A DNA stretch of 64,000 bases from Thioalkalivibrio sp. K90mix (GCF_000025545.1 NC_013889.1:1109501-1173500); one strand, 5' to 3'; shown: positions 49,843-60,294, numbered from the stretch's first letter. Notes: generated by a model not told the origin, from the letters alone. A program made the numbers and translations.

Positions 49843-52800
49843 CTAGCCGAAGTCGCGGGAGCGGGTGGTCAGCTCGCCCAGCCAGTCGCTGCGGTCGATC
49901 AGGCGCTGCACGATCAAGTGGCCGACCCCCTCGCTGTACTGCCACTCGCCGTGGGCCTCCAGCAGGCGGCCGTGCAGGACCTCGGCGCGAAAGCGCTCCA
50001 CCCGGTCCGGCCAGACGATCAGGTTCAGCGTGCCGCTTTCGTCCTCCAGTGTCAGGAATACCGTGCCATGGGCCGAGCCGGGCCGCTGGCGGGTGATCAC
50101 GAGGCCGGCATAGCGGGCGCCGGGGTGCCCGGGGCGTTCCAGTAGCCGGGCGGCGGTGGGTAAACGTCTTTGCTCCAGGAACGGGCGCATCAGCGCCAGC
50201 GGGTGCGGGCCCAGGCTCAGGCCCTGGGTGGCATAGTCCTGCACCAGGTCGTCCACCGCATCCGGGCCCGGCAGCAGCGGGGTTACGTCGGCCTCGCGCA
50301 CCGTCTCGGCCGGGGCGTCGGCGAACAGGGGCAGGGGTTCCTCCACCGCCTCGGTCGCCCAGCGCGCCTGGTGGCGGTTGCCGGCCAGCCCCTTCAGGGC
50401 GTCGGCGCGGGCCAGGCGGTTGGCCTGGGCGCGGGTGAGTGCAGCGCGGGCGACCAGATCCGGTACGTCCGCGAACGGGCGTTCGGCGCGCGCGGCGACG
50501 ACACGCTCGGCCACGGCCTGCGCGAGCCCGCCGACCCGGTTCAGGCCCAGGCGCAGGGCCAGCGCGTCGCTTCCGGCTACGGGCTCCACCGTGCAGTCCC
50601 AGTCACTGCAGCGCACATCCACCGGGCGCACCTCCACGCCGTGGCGGCGCGCATCGGCGACGATCTGCGCCGGGGCGTAGAAGCCCATCGGCTGGCTGTT
50701 CAGCAGGGCGCAGGCGAAGATCGCCGGTTCATGGCACTTGAGCCAGGACGAGACCCAGGTGATCAGCGCAAAGCTGGCCGAGTGGGACTCGGGAAAGCCG
50801 TACTCGCCAAAGCCGAGGATCTGCTTGTACAGCTGCTCGGCGAATTTCTCCGGATAGCCGCGTTGCCGCATCCCGTCCATCAAGCGTTCGCGGTAGCGCG
50901 CGAGCTGGCCGGTGCGGCGCCAGGCCCCGATCGCGCGGCGCAGCCCGTCCGCCTCGCCAGCGGAGAAGCCGGCCGCGACCATCGCCAGCTCGATCACCTG
51001 TTCCTGGAAGATCGGCACGCCCAGGGTGCGCCCGAGTACGCGCTTCACCTCTGCGTTCGGGTAGCTTACCCGCTCCGGGTGGGCGCGGCGCTTCAGGTAC
51101 GGGTGCACCATCTCGCCCTGGATCGGGCCGGGGCGCACGATGGCGATCTCGATCACCAGGTCGTAGAAGTTTGCCGGTTTCAGGCGGGGCAGCATGCTCA
51201 TCTGCGCGCGCGACTCGATCTGGAATATGCCCAGGGTGTCGGCCTTCTGCAGCATGCGATAGACCGCCGGGTCCTCGGCGGGGACGTCGGCCAGGCCCCA
51301 GTCGCGGCCCCGGTGCTGGGCCATTAGCTCCAGCGCGCGGCGCACGCAGGAGAGCATGCCCAGTGCCAGCACGTCGATCTTCAACAGGCCCACGGCATCC
51401 AGGTCGTCCTTGTCCCACTGGATCACCGAGCGCTCCGGCATTGCCGCGTTCTCGATCGGCACCAGCTCGTCCAGCCGGCCCTCGGCGATCACGAAGCCGC
51501 CGGTGTGCTGCGACAGGTGGCGGGGAAAGCCCAGCAGCTCGGCGGTCAGGGCCTGCCACTGCCGGGCCAGGGCGCCATCCGGGTCCAGCCCGACCTCGCG
51601 CAGCCGCTCGGCGGGGATGCCGTCGTCCCACCAGGCGAGGTTGGCGGTCAGCGCATCCAGTCGTGCGCGCGAGATGCCCAGGGCGCGGCCGACGTCGCGC
51701 AGGGCGCTGCGGCGGCGGTAGCGGATCACGGTACAGGCCAGCGCCGCGCGCTCGCGGCCGTAGCGCTGGTAGATGTACTGGATGACCTCCTCGCGGCGCT
51801 CGTGCTCGAAGTCGACGTCGATATCCGGTGGCTCGCCGCGCTCGGCGGAGATGAAGCGCTCGAACAGCATGCTGGAGCGCGAGGGGTCCACCGCCGTAAT
51901 GCCGAGGGCATAGCACACGGCAGAATTCGCCGCCGAGCCGCGCCCCTGGCACAGGATCCCGCGGCCGCGGGCAAAGCGCACGATGTCGTAGACCGTCAGA
52001 AAGTAGGGCTCGTAGCCAAGCTGCGCGATGATCCCGAGCTCGCGCTCGATCTGCTCCGTCACCTTCGGCGGGATGCCGTCGGGCCAGCGCCCCCGTGCCC
52101 CCTTGAGGGTTTCCTCGCGCAGGTAGGCGGCCGGGCTCGTGTCCCGGGGCAGGGGATCGGTCGGGTAGCGGTAGGTGACCGCATCCAGCGAAAAGTCGCA
52201 GTCCCGCGCGATCCGCACACTGGCCGCGAGCCAGGGGGCGGGATACAACGTGGCCAGGTCGTCGCGCGGGCGCAGGCAGCGCTCGCCGTTGGGGAAGCGC
52301 GCCGGGGCCGCCTCGGCGACCGTGGTGCGCTGGCGCAGAGCGGTGAGCACGTCCTGCAACGCACGCCGGCCCCGGCTGTGCATGTGCACGTCGCCGCAGG
52401 CGACGATCGGGAGTCTCGTCGCCTCGGCGAGCTGTCGTGCGCGGGTTGCGAGCGTGGCATCCTCCGGCGTACGCAACTGGCTGACCGCCAGATGGGCCTG
52501 ACCCGGCGTGGCCCATCCGGCCAGCCAGCGGACGGCTTCGGCGAGCGCCGGTTCTGCGGGCTCGGGTTCGATACGCAGCAGGACGTGCCAGCCAGCCCGC
52601 GCCTCGGCGGGCAGGACGTCGAGGTCCGCCCGGGTCAGGTGGTAATGCCCCTTGTCCGCTGCCCCGCGCGCCTGAGTGATCAGGCGGCACAGCGCGGCGT
52701 AGCCCGCCGCATTGCGTACCAGCAGGGTCAGAGCGGGGCCGTCCGCGAGCTGGAAGGTCGCCCCCAGGATCAGGTGCAAGCCACATTCCTTCGCCGCCGC

Positions 52801-52977
52801 GTGCGCGCGCACCACGCCGGCCAGCGAGGCGATATCGGTCAGCGCCAGCGCGCGATAGCCCAGCGCCCGGGCCCGCTCCACCAGCTCCTCCGGGTGCGAA
52901 GCCCCGCGCAGGAACGAGAAGTTGCTGACCGCCATAAGCTCGGCGTACTCCGGCGGTTCGGGGGTAGTGGGATCCAT
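49843..52977 (-). CDS. dnaE2: Error-prone DNA polymerase DnaE2 (ImuC)
   Basis: The product is 1044 aa. The N-terminal PHP domain (ELMAVSNFSFLRGASHPEEL, LTDIASLAG) is followed by the C-family polymerase core with catalytic GEPPDIDVDFEHERREEVIQY (near residue 390) and a C-terminal OB domain. It performs translesion synthesis in the SOS response, usually with ImuA and ImuB. No imuA-imuB genes lie next to it. A LexA box ends 1 base before the ATG at 52977. Confidence 0.95.
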   Translation of the reverse strand: MDPTTPEPPEYAELMAVSNFSFLRGASHPEELVERARALGYRALALTDIASLAGVVRAHAAAKECGLHLILGATFQLADGPALTLLVRNAAGYAALCRLITQARGAADKGHYHLTRADLDVLPAEARAGWHVLLRIEPEPAEPALAEAVRWLAGWATPGQAHLAVSQLRTPEDATLATRARQLAEATRLPIVACGDVHMHSRGRRALQDVLTALRQRTTVAEAAPARFPNGERCLRPRDDLATLYPAPWLAASVRIARDCDFSLDAVTYRYPTDPLPRDTSPAAYLREETLKGARGRWPDGIPPKVTEQIERELGIIAQLGYEPYFLTVYDIVRFARGRGILCQGRGSAANSAVCYALGITAVDPSRSSMLFERFISAERGEPPDIDVDFEHERREEVIQYIYQRYGRERAALACTVIRYRRRSALRDVGRALGISRARLDALTANLAWWDDGIPAERLREVGLDPDGALARQWQALTAELLGFPRHLSQHTGGFVIAEGRLDELVPIENAAMPERSVIQWDKDDLDAVGLLKIDVLALGMLSCVRRALELMAQHRGRDWGLADVPAEDPAVYRMLQKADTLGIFQIESRAQMSMLPRLKPANFYDLVIEIAIVRPGPIQGEMVHPYLKRRAHPERVSYPNAEVKRVLGRTLGVPIFQEQVIELAMVAAGFSAGEADGLRRAIGAWRRTGQLARYRERLMDGMRQRGYPEKFAEQLYKQILGFGEYGFPESHSASFALITWVSSWLKCHEPAIFACALLNSQPMGFYAPAQIVADARRHGVEVRPVDVRCSDWDCTVEPVAGSDALALRLGLNRVGGLAQAVAERVVAARAERPFADVPDLVARAALTRAQANRLARADALKGLAGNRHQARWATEAVEEPLPLFADAPAETVREADVTPLLPGPDAVDDLVQDYATQGLSLGPHPLALMRPFLEQRRLPTAARLLERPGHPGARYAGLVITRQRPGSAHGTVFLTLEDESGTLNLIVWPDRVERFRAEVLHGRLLEAHGEWQYSEGVGHLIVQRLIDRSDWLGELTTRSRDFG

Positions 52978-52978
52978 A

Positions 52979-52998
52979 TACTGTTTATATAAACAGTA
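52979..52998. promoter_or_regulatory. LexA (SOS) box
   Basis: CTGTTTATATAAACAG with flanking TA on both sides is a perfect 20-bp palindrome of the CTGT-N8-ACAG LexA type. It lies directly before the dnaE2 ATG on the minus strand and 92 bp upstream of the plus-strand methyltransferase start, so it may control both. Confidence 0.9.
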
Positions 52999-53090
52999 TT
53001 CCGGGCTGGCAAGAAACCCTGGCTTCGAGCCGGTGCGCCGGCTCCGGTATGGTAGGCCCGCTACCGGCCGATCCCAGTGACGAATCTCCT

Positions 53091-53702
53091 ATGCGCAGCG
53101 CTATCTACAACCTGCTGATCCTGCGCCTGACCTCGCAGTGGTATGCCGAGGTCATGCGGCGGCTGCCGGAAGGGGCGGCCCTGCTGGACGTGGGCATCGG
53201 CACCGCCGGCGCGCTGCTCGCCAATGCCGAGACGGCGCGCGCGAAGGGGCTCGTCATCACGGGGATCGATATCGATGCCGACTACATCAAGCACGCCCGG
53301 CAAGCCCTGCGCGACTCGCCCCTGGCCGATTGCGCCGAGGCCTGCCTCGAGTCCATCTACGACCACACGGGCGGCCCGTACGACGCGATCTATTTCTCCG
53401 CCAGCTTCATGCTCCTGCCGGACCCCGACGGCGCGCTGCGCCACTGCCGCGGCTTGCTGAAGCCGGAGGGGAAGGTGTTTTTCACCCAGACCTTCCAGAC
53501 TCGCCCCTCCCGCTGGATGGAACGCTTCAAACCCCTGCTCAGACGCATCACGACCATCGACTTCGGCCGCGTGACCTACGAAGAATCGTTTCGGGAGCAG
53601 GTGGCGAGGGCGGGGTTTGTGATCGACGAGTTCACCACGCTCGCGAGTCACGGGACGCGTGCATCCGTCCTTGCCATTGCCCGACCCGCCAGCTCCGCCT
53701 GA
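53091..53702 (+). CDS. Class I SAM-dependent methyltransferase
   Basis: The product is 203 aa. The SAM motif is ALLDVGIGTAGALLANAE, with ITGIDIDADYIKHARQAL, YDAIYFSASFMLLPDPDGALRHC, then LLKPEGKVFFTQTF. Substrate unknown. It is divergent from dnaE2, so it may be SOS-responsive. The start at 53091 has no strong Shine-Dalgarno; in-frame 53049 is an alternative. Confidence 0.85.
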   Translation: MRSAIYNLLILRLTSQWYAEVMRRLPEGAALLDVGIGTAGALLANAETARAKGLVITGIDIDADYIKHARQALRDSPLADCAEACLESIYDHTGGPYDAIYFSASFMLLPDPDGALRHCRGLLKPEGKVFFTQTFQTRPSRWMERFKPLLRRITTIDFGRVTYEESFREQVARAGFVIDEFTTLASHGTRASVLAIARPASSA

Positions 53703-53734
53703 AAGCACGCCGGCTCGCCGCCGACGTGTAGTGG

Positions 53735-54930
<1,196 letters not shown>

Positions 54931-54984
54931 TCATTCCACCGATCGAGGTGTCCACCAACATTAGACCAGCACAACGCTGGACCC

Positions 54985-55375
54985 TACCCACTGTAGGAGG
55001 CGAGCCCTCTCGCCGATCGGGCATATCCAGCGCCCCATCGCCCAGGGGGCTGGGCTCCTACCGGAGAAGGGGGCTTGTGCAGCATGCGGCACGCCGGTTC
55101 ATTGGCGAGGCCGCGCTCTATCCACTGTAGGAGGCGAGCCCTCTCGCCGATCGGGCATATCCAGCGCCCCGTCGCCCAGGGGGCTGGGCTCCTACCGGAG
55201 AAGGGGGCTTGTGCGGCATGCGGCACGCCGGTTCATTGGCGAGGCGGGGCTCTATCCACTGTAGAAGGCGAGCCCTCTCGCCGATCGGGCATGTCCTGCG
55301 TCCCATCGCCCAGGGGGCTGGGCTCCTACAAGAAAAAGGGGTTGTGGCGGTATGTGAACAGGATGGGGTGACCTC
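54985..55375. repeat. Three tandem REP-containing units, 134-bp period
   Basis: CTGTAG starts recur at 54991, 55125 and 55259, exactly 134 bp apart. Each unit has GGAGGCGAGCCCTCTCGCC and an inverted partner near GGGGGCTGGGCTCCTAC, so every unit contains a REP-like hairpin. Copy 3 diverges and is cut short near 55375. No spacer variation as in CRISPR and no gene. Confidence 0.88.
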
Positions 55376-55455
55376 TTCGGGTACCGCTCCGGCCTGCTTA
55401 ATCCGAAGGTAGGCCCCGGGCCCTCCTGCGACTGAAGGCACCACCGCACCGTCCG
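55376..55455. other. Intergenic, no feature seen
   Basis: This 80-bp stretch joins the repeat array to the stop of the FimX-like gene. Confidence 0.4.
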
Positions 55456-57843
55456 CTAGAACTCGATGTCGTAGCGCAGCTCTTCATCGGGCTGGCGCAG
55501 GAAGTTGCCCTGGACCAGATCGACCTGGGATTGCCAGAGCAGGGCGAGGCCATCCACGTCCTCGACATAAGCCGCCATGGTGCGGGCGCCGCTGGCGCGG
55601 GCAATGTTCAGCAGTGGCTCCAGGCGTGCGAGCTTGTCGGCGGCATCGTGCAGGCCGTGGGTCAGAGGACGGGCGACCTTCACGTAGTCCGGTCGCAGGC
55701 TGCGCAGGAGTTGGGTCGGTTGGTCGCTGGCAAGACCGAAGTGTTCCACGGCCACTCCCACCTGGATATCGCGCAACGCCCCGGTGACCCGTTCGGCCTG
55801 CTCCGGATCCGCCACGATGTCTTCCTCCGCCAGTTGCAGCACCAGTGCCCGAGGCGGCAGGGCCGCATCAGCCAGGATGCGACCCAGCCAGCCGACCAGT
55901 TCCGGATCGCGCAGTGATCCCCGCGAGAGTTTGACGAAGAACACCGAATCGGGATGGGTGCGCAGTCGGGCCGCCAGGATGTCCACCGCGTTGGTCAGTA
56001 CCCAGCGGTCCAGCGCTCGATCGAGGTCCAGATGCGCGGCCATGTTCACGAACGGGCCGGGGAGCTGGACATGCCCTTCCGGATCGCGAATCCGGAGCAG
56101 GACCTCGTAACGCTCGGCGTTATCAGAGCCGGCGATATTGGCGATGGGCTGATACACCAGAAAGAGGCGCTGCTCGTGAATCGCCCGGGTGATCACCTGG
56201 CGCCAGTGCTGCTGCTGTGCGGCACCGCACTCCGGTGTGACCAGCGCCGGATCCAGCTGGATACGGTTGCCGCCCTCTCGGCGGGCCTGCGCGCAAAGCG
56301 CCAAAGACTGATCCACCGCATCCGCCGCGGGAAGGTCGGCCAGTGCCGTGATACCGATGCTCAAACCCGGGGACGGCGCGTGGCTCGGGGCACCATGCGG
56401 CGCCGGGACCTTCGCATAAAGGGCATCACCCCAGTCCGACAGGGCTTCCGCGTCGACGCGGTTGAGCAGCACCAGGATTGCGTTCTCGCTGAATCGGGTG
56501 ACGCGCTCGCCCGCGGCCAGGCCCGACGAGATTCGTCCCAGCAGACGCCGCTGAAGCAGCGAGAAACCGGCTACCCCCTGTTCCCGGATCAGACTCGAGG
56601 CCTCGTCCCATTCGATACAGGCGAGGGCGACCATCCCGGGCTGAGTCGCCAGCCCCGCGCGCCAGTGGGCGAGCAGAGGTGCCAGATCGCCGGAGCGCAG
56701 GGTGCCGGGGGCGCGCCCGGCCCGACGACGTCGGCGGCAGAGGCGCGCCTCTGCACGGACACGCGCGGGCGCCGCCTCCGGCGGTATGTGCGCAAGCCGA
56801 GGGCTCGGCTCGGCTCCAGGGCCTTCTGGTGGCGTCAGCAGAACACGCGGGATGTCGAACAGCGACGGATCCTGATCCAGGGAGCGGGACAGGGCCGCGG
56901 CCTGGTCGGCCGCGATGTCCACGTCGATCACAATGGCCTCGGGCAGGCTCTCCAGCGCTTGGCCAGGCACGTCGTCCACCGGCGAGAGACGCTGGATGTC
57001 GAGCGCCGGGGACTCCTGCAGGGCGCGGGTCGGGGAGACCGACTGCCCGGTGGTGACGAGCATGATCCGCAGCGGGTCCCACGGGCTGGAGTCCACCAGG
57101 CCCTCCAGTGTCGCGGCCATTTCGGAGGGAATCGTGGGCATGGTCAGGACCGCGTCCCAGTCGTCCAGCGTCTTCGGCTGTTCTCCACTTTGGGCTCCGT
57201 GCAGAACCAGGATGTTGGGCAGGTGGGTCTCATCGTCCGGTGTCGGCGGACCCGGTGGCGCTGACAGGACGACGCGTGCATGAGGCGTTGCCGTCGATTC
57301 GACATGAGCCGCCTCTTGCAGGTTGGCAAAGGCGTCCACGCGGAAGCCGCAGGCCACCAGTTGCAATGCCAGTTCGTCCCGCGGCGCGCCTGCGGGCCCG
57401 AGTAACTGGACCCGCAGCCGGTCGGGAACCGGAGTCGGCACACTGTCGGCCTCCGGAGCCGCCGGGTGCCCCTCCGACGCGGCGAGATCATCCGGAAGCG
57501 TCCCCTGCAGGCGCAGGATCAGAGCGCCAATGGTCTCCTGTTCGTTGGAGCTGGGAGGCAGCGGGCTCTGCAGGTGCTGGGCCACGCGCTCGTCAATGCG
57601 CCGCGCCGTGTTCAGCGCCTCCTTCAGCGCCGTCCCGGCCAGCCCTCCGGCGATCACCCGGGTCAGCGCGCGGATCTCCCCCAGGTCCACATGGCGGCAG
57701 CCCCGCTGCCGGATCATGTACCACCGGTCGGCCAGGTCGGCGACCATCCGTGGCAGGCCCCGGACAAACTCCCGGCTGGTGGTGTTATCGGATGGAGTTG
57801 GAGAGGACTTCGCCTGCGGGGTGCTGCCGGAAGCATCGGCCAT
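55456..57843 (-). CDS. FimX-like degenerate GGDEF-EAL protein
   Basis: The product is 795 aa, soluble. The N-terminal part (about 1-370) has receiver-like and linker regions. A degenerate GGDEF (about 400-540) reads RFSENAILVLL in place of GGDEF. The C-terminal EAL domain (about 545-795) has EVLLR in place of EALLR, QLAEEDIV, VEHFGLAS in place of DDFG, VKVA for the metal Asp, and an AAYVEDVDG loop lacking the catalytic Glu. It ends YDIEF. These features match FimX, a c-di-GMP-binding regulator of type IV pilus assembly. It should bind rather than make or break c-di-GMP. Confidence 0.8.
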   Translation of the reverse strand: MADASGSTPQAKSSPTPSDNTTSREFVRGLPRMVADLADRWYMIRQRGCRHVDLGEIRALTRVIAGGLAGTALKEALNTARRIDERVAQHLQSPLPPSSNEQETIGALILRLQGTLPDDLAASEGHPAAPEADSVPTPVPDRLRVQLLGPAGAPRDELALQLVACGFRVDAFANLQEAAHVESTATPHARVVLSAPPGPPTPDDETHLPNILVLHGAQSGEQPKTLDDWDAVLTMPTIPSEMAATLEGLVDSSPWDPLRIMLVTTGQSVSPTRALQESPALDIQRLSPVDDVPGQALESLPEAIVIDVDIAADQAAALSRSLDQDPSLFDIPRVLLTPPEGPGAEPSPRLAHIPPEAAPARVRAEARLCRRRRRAGRAPGTLRSGDLAPLLAHWRAGLATQPGMVALACIEWDEASSLIREQGVAGFSLLQRRLLGRISSGLAAGERVTRFSENAILVLLNRVDAEALSDWGDALYAKVPAPHGAPSHAPSPGLSIGITALADLPAADAVDQSLALCAQARREGGNRIQLDPALVTPECGAAQQQHWRQVITRAIHEQRLFLVYQPIANIAGSDNAERYEVLLRIRDPEGHVQLPGPFVNMAAHLDLDRALDRWVLTNAVDILAARLRTHPDSVFFVKLSRGSLRDPELVGWLGRILADAALPPRALVLQLAEEDIVADPEQAERVTGALRDIQVGVAVEHFGLASDQPTQLLRSLRPDYVKVARPLTHGLHDAADKLARLEPLLNIARASGARTMAAYVEDVDGLALLWQSQVDLVQGNFLRQPDEELRYDIEF

Positions 57844-58276
57844 GTGATTCGAAGTCCTCTTGGAATGTGTCTTGTGAACTATAGACAACCCTTCCACGCA
57901 TGGTTGAGTTTTTTGGTACTGCCTCGATCCATTAGCGATCTGCGCCGGAATCCAGCCCTCAGCGAAACGGCGATACCGCCCCAAAGCGCTTGCGCCTGTG
58001 CGTCACCGAGGCTGGAGCTTACCCACTGTAGGAGGCGAGCCCTCTCGCCGATCGAGCGTATTCAGGGCCCCGTCGCCCGAAGGGCTGGGCTCCTACGGGA
58101 GGAGGGGCTGCTGCGGCATGTAAACAAGATGGATGTCCTCTTCCGATAACGCTCTTGAGCGAATCGTGCGTGTGCGCGCCCAGGGAACCGAGAAGGGCCC
58201 ATTTCGGGTGTGAAATGTTTCGTTTAAGGCTCAGAAACCGCCCTTGAAAGCAAGAAAGTCCTGTTCCTACAGAGGG
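57844..58276. other. Intergenic region with REP unit and a 160-bp repeat
   Basis: Apart from the REP-like unit at 58026-58140 and the left copy of the 160-bp direct repeat, nothing gene-like is seen. Confidence 0.6.
58026..58140. repeat. REP-like unit (single copy)
   Basis: Matches the 54985 array through GTAGGAGGCGAGCCCTCTCG and the GGGCTGGGCTCCTAC partner. Its right half (CTGCTGCGGCATGTAAACAA onward) recurs at 60012. Confidence 0.8.
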
Positions 58277-58300
58277 TTACCGTGGTCCGACCCCGTTATG
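58141..58300. repeat. 160-bp direct repeat, left copy
   Basis: TTCCGATAACG to CCCCGTTATG. It is nearly identical and equal in length to 59848-60007. Its right end overlaps the last codons and stop of the membrane gene at 58277. Confidence 0.88.
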
Positions 58301-59440
58301 AGAACTCACCTCCAGCCGCACCCAGGGAAAGCCGAGTAGGCCGGGGTATTCCTTGAGCAGCAGCTGGCCGCCCTTGTTGGCCTCGTTGTACAAGCTCCTG
58401 CCAACGCGGATTCTGTTGCGGTCCACGGCTCCATCCCAGCCTTCGAGCCACAGGTAGTAGCTGGTGTGACGGTATCCCGGCGAATAGGACTTATCCAACA
58501 CTTCTACCACGTGCAGTTCCGGAGGCGAGAAGTCCAGCGTCATGTTGGCTTCCCGAGCCAGGGTGAAACTGGTGATGGACGCACCGATGAATCCCACCAG
58601 AACCAGTTCCAGCACCACCAGGTGGGTTCGGGACGTGCGCCCCATCCATGCGATGGTAAGGGCGATCAGTGCCCCCACAATCACCGCGCCGGATACCAAT
58701 GCCAGTGGCACCATGGTTCCCGGCGCGACCAGACCGGGGAGCGGTACGTAGATCCGTCCCGCAAAGTGAACGACGCCGGTGATCAACAATGCCGTACTGA
58801 TTCCGGTCATCAACGCCGCCTTCCACGCGAAGCGATCACCGCGTCCACGTGCAGCTTCCGGAATTTCGGCGTCCAGCGCGGCCGACAATTCGCGCAGCGT
58901 TGGCAAGAACGTCCGCATCAGCTCCGGCGCCGGGAGACTGTCGTGACCCCATAGCGAAACCACCTCCACCCAGACCTGCTGGTCGCAGACACGCAGCTGT
59001 CGGAACCGATAGCCATGAATCCGACAGAGCTCCAGGATCTGAAGCATCAAGCTCTGCGTCTTTTCACACCCCTTCAGCGCACGGCAGATGGAATCCTGAT
59101 CGCTGACCAGATGAAAGGCCCGGTCAAACGCGCGGTTCCCCGTCCGGCACGCAACCGACAGGCCGATCGCCGTGAACACCACGTCCCACCACCGTCGCCG
59201 CTTGGCGCGAAACCCCACGTCCGGTGCGCGGTGGAACCCCACGCGTTCGAACGGCGCCAGGTGGCGACGGTCCCTGGAGTTATACAGCGCGTCCTCCGGC
59301 GGCCGCTCCCGGCGCTGCCCCGTCATCGGGTCCACCGGTGACAACCGAACCGGCTTCCAGCGATCCTCCAGCCGCTGTCGGTAAAACAAAATCGCCATGC
59401 CAATCAGCGTGACGATCCCCACCATCATCCACATGCGCAC
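58277..59440 (-). CDS. Hypothetical membrane protein between direct repeats
   Basis: The product is 387 aa and not recognised. One N-terminal helix (about 5-20) is followed by a basic soluble region with CRIHGYRFRQLRVCDQQVW, then helices at about 208-228, 236-266 and 272-292 and a C-terminal domain. The last 8 residues and stop (VGPR then TAA) lie in the 160-bp repeat, so the present C-terminus was probably created by insertion of the repeat. Start is ATG at 59440. Confidence 0.7.
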   Translation of the reverse strand: MRMWMMVGIVTLIGMAILFYRQRLEDRWKPVRLSPVDPMTGQRRERPPEDALYNSRDRRHLAPFERVGFHRAPDVGFRAKRRRWWDVVFTAIGLSVACRTGNRAFDRAFHLVSDQDSICRALKGCEKTQSLMLQILELCRIHGYRFRQLRVCDQQVWVEVVSLWGHDSLPAPELMRTFLPTLRELSAALDAEIPEAARGRGDRFAWKAALMTGISTALLITGVVHFAGRIYVPLPGLVAPGTMVPLALVSGAVIVGALIALTIAWMGRTSRTHLVVLELVLVGFIGASITSFTLAREANMTLDFSPPELHVVEVLDKSYSPGYRHTSYYLWLEGWDGAVDRNRIRVGRSLYNEANKGGQLLLKEYPGLLGFPWVRLEVSSHNGVGPR

Positions 59441-59646
59441 CTCCCCTGTGCCTGCGTTTCGCCCTGTGCTCCGCGAATTTGTGCCCGGAATCTACCGTTT
59501 AAACGATCAAGCCTTGTACCACTTGCGATCGGTGGCCATCACGACACGTTGTGATCCGAACGGCCTTCCCCTCTGATCGGACCTCATCGGCAGAAGGCAA
59601 GGTCTAATCCAGACGCCACTGGGACTGCCCAAAGTGCCGTACAAGC

Positions 59647-59770
59647 CCCATTTCGGGAGCGGACAATACCTCGTTTCTCGCTCACACATGGCCCTTCAAG
59701 ACCTGAAAGTACCATTCCCACAGCCAGTCACCTTGGACCAAAAGTGAGTTACCGTGGTCCGACCCCGATA
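59647..59770. repeat. Diverged copy of the 160-bp repeat
   Basis: Shares CCCATTTCGGG at its start and GTTACCGTGGTCCGACCCCG near its end with the two better copies, but has many changes between. Confidence 0.65.
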
Positions 59771-59847
59771 TACCGATCTACAACGCGGCGCGCGTTCAAA
59801 AGCTCAGGCCGGTCCAAAGGGCGAGGGCGCCTGGAAGAAGATGGGTG

Positions 59848-60007
59848 TTCCGATAACGATCTTGAGCGAATCGCGGGTGTGTGCGCCCAAGGGACCGAGA
59901 AGGGCCCATTTCGGGTCTGAAATGCTTCGTTTAAGGCTCAGAAACCGCCCTTGAAAGCAAGAAAGTCCTGTTCCTACAGTGGGTTACCGTGGTCCGACCC
60001 CGTTATG
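59848..60007. repeat. 160-bp direct repeat, right copy
   Basis: Same orientation and length as 58141-58300, with scattered substitutions. The two copies enclose the membrane gene, as in a composite cassette. Confidence 0.88.
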
Positions 60008-60011
60008 CGCA

Positions 60012-60089
60012 AAGCATCGCCCGAGGGGCTGGGCTCCTGTGGGAGGAGGGGCTGCTGCGGCATGTAAACAAGATGGATGTCCCCTTCCG
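60012..60089. repeat. Partial REP-like unit
   Basis: CATCGCCCGAGGGGCTGGGC to CCTTCCG matches the right half of the unit at 58060-58145. The left hairpin arm is missing. Confidence 0.7.
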
Positions 60090-60220
60090 CCCGACTGAGC
60101 ACCACCTTGACATAGTAGTCCGCGTCCTCAGGCCCTCCCTCGAAATTCCCATATTCAAGGCCTTACGAGGCATCTGAAGTCATCCCAGATCCCCTGTTGG
60201 GCTCAAAACGTCTCTAATTG

Positions 60221-60288
60221 TGTCTCAAGACAAGATCCCTAGTCTGTGCCGATGTGGCACTCTAGAGTGAACACCACTCAGCACAGAC
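60221..60288. promoter_or_regulatory. Nested palindromes upstream of the ParB-like gene
   Basis: GTCTGTGC (60242-60249) and its inverse GCACAGAC (60281-60288) enclose the perfect 12-bp palindrome CACTCTAGAGTG (60258-60269). TGTCT and AGACA (60221-60232) form a smaller pair to the left. The block ends 6 bp before the ATG at 60295. Could be an operator for the operon or a recombination core site. Confidence 0.65.
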
Positions 60289-60294
60289 CACCCC

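Larger units (their letters stand above)
59441..60294. other. Intergenic repeat-rich region before the recombinase operon
   Basis: These 854 bp hold a diverged copy of the 160-bp repeat (59647-59770), the right copy (59848-60007), half a REP unit (60012-60089) and palindromes before 60295. A 60-residue minus-strand frame at 59507 was judged not real. Confidence 0.65.

Noticed and set aside
54985-55375. CRISPR array
   Set aside because: The period is 134 bp and whole units are repeated, with no unique spacers and no cas genes.
59507-59689. 60-codon minus-strand gene
   Set aside because: It lies in the repeat-rich region, has no homology I recognise and no ribosome-binding site.
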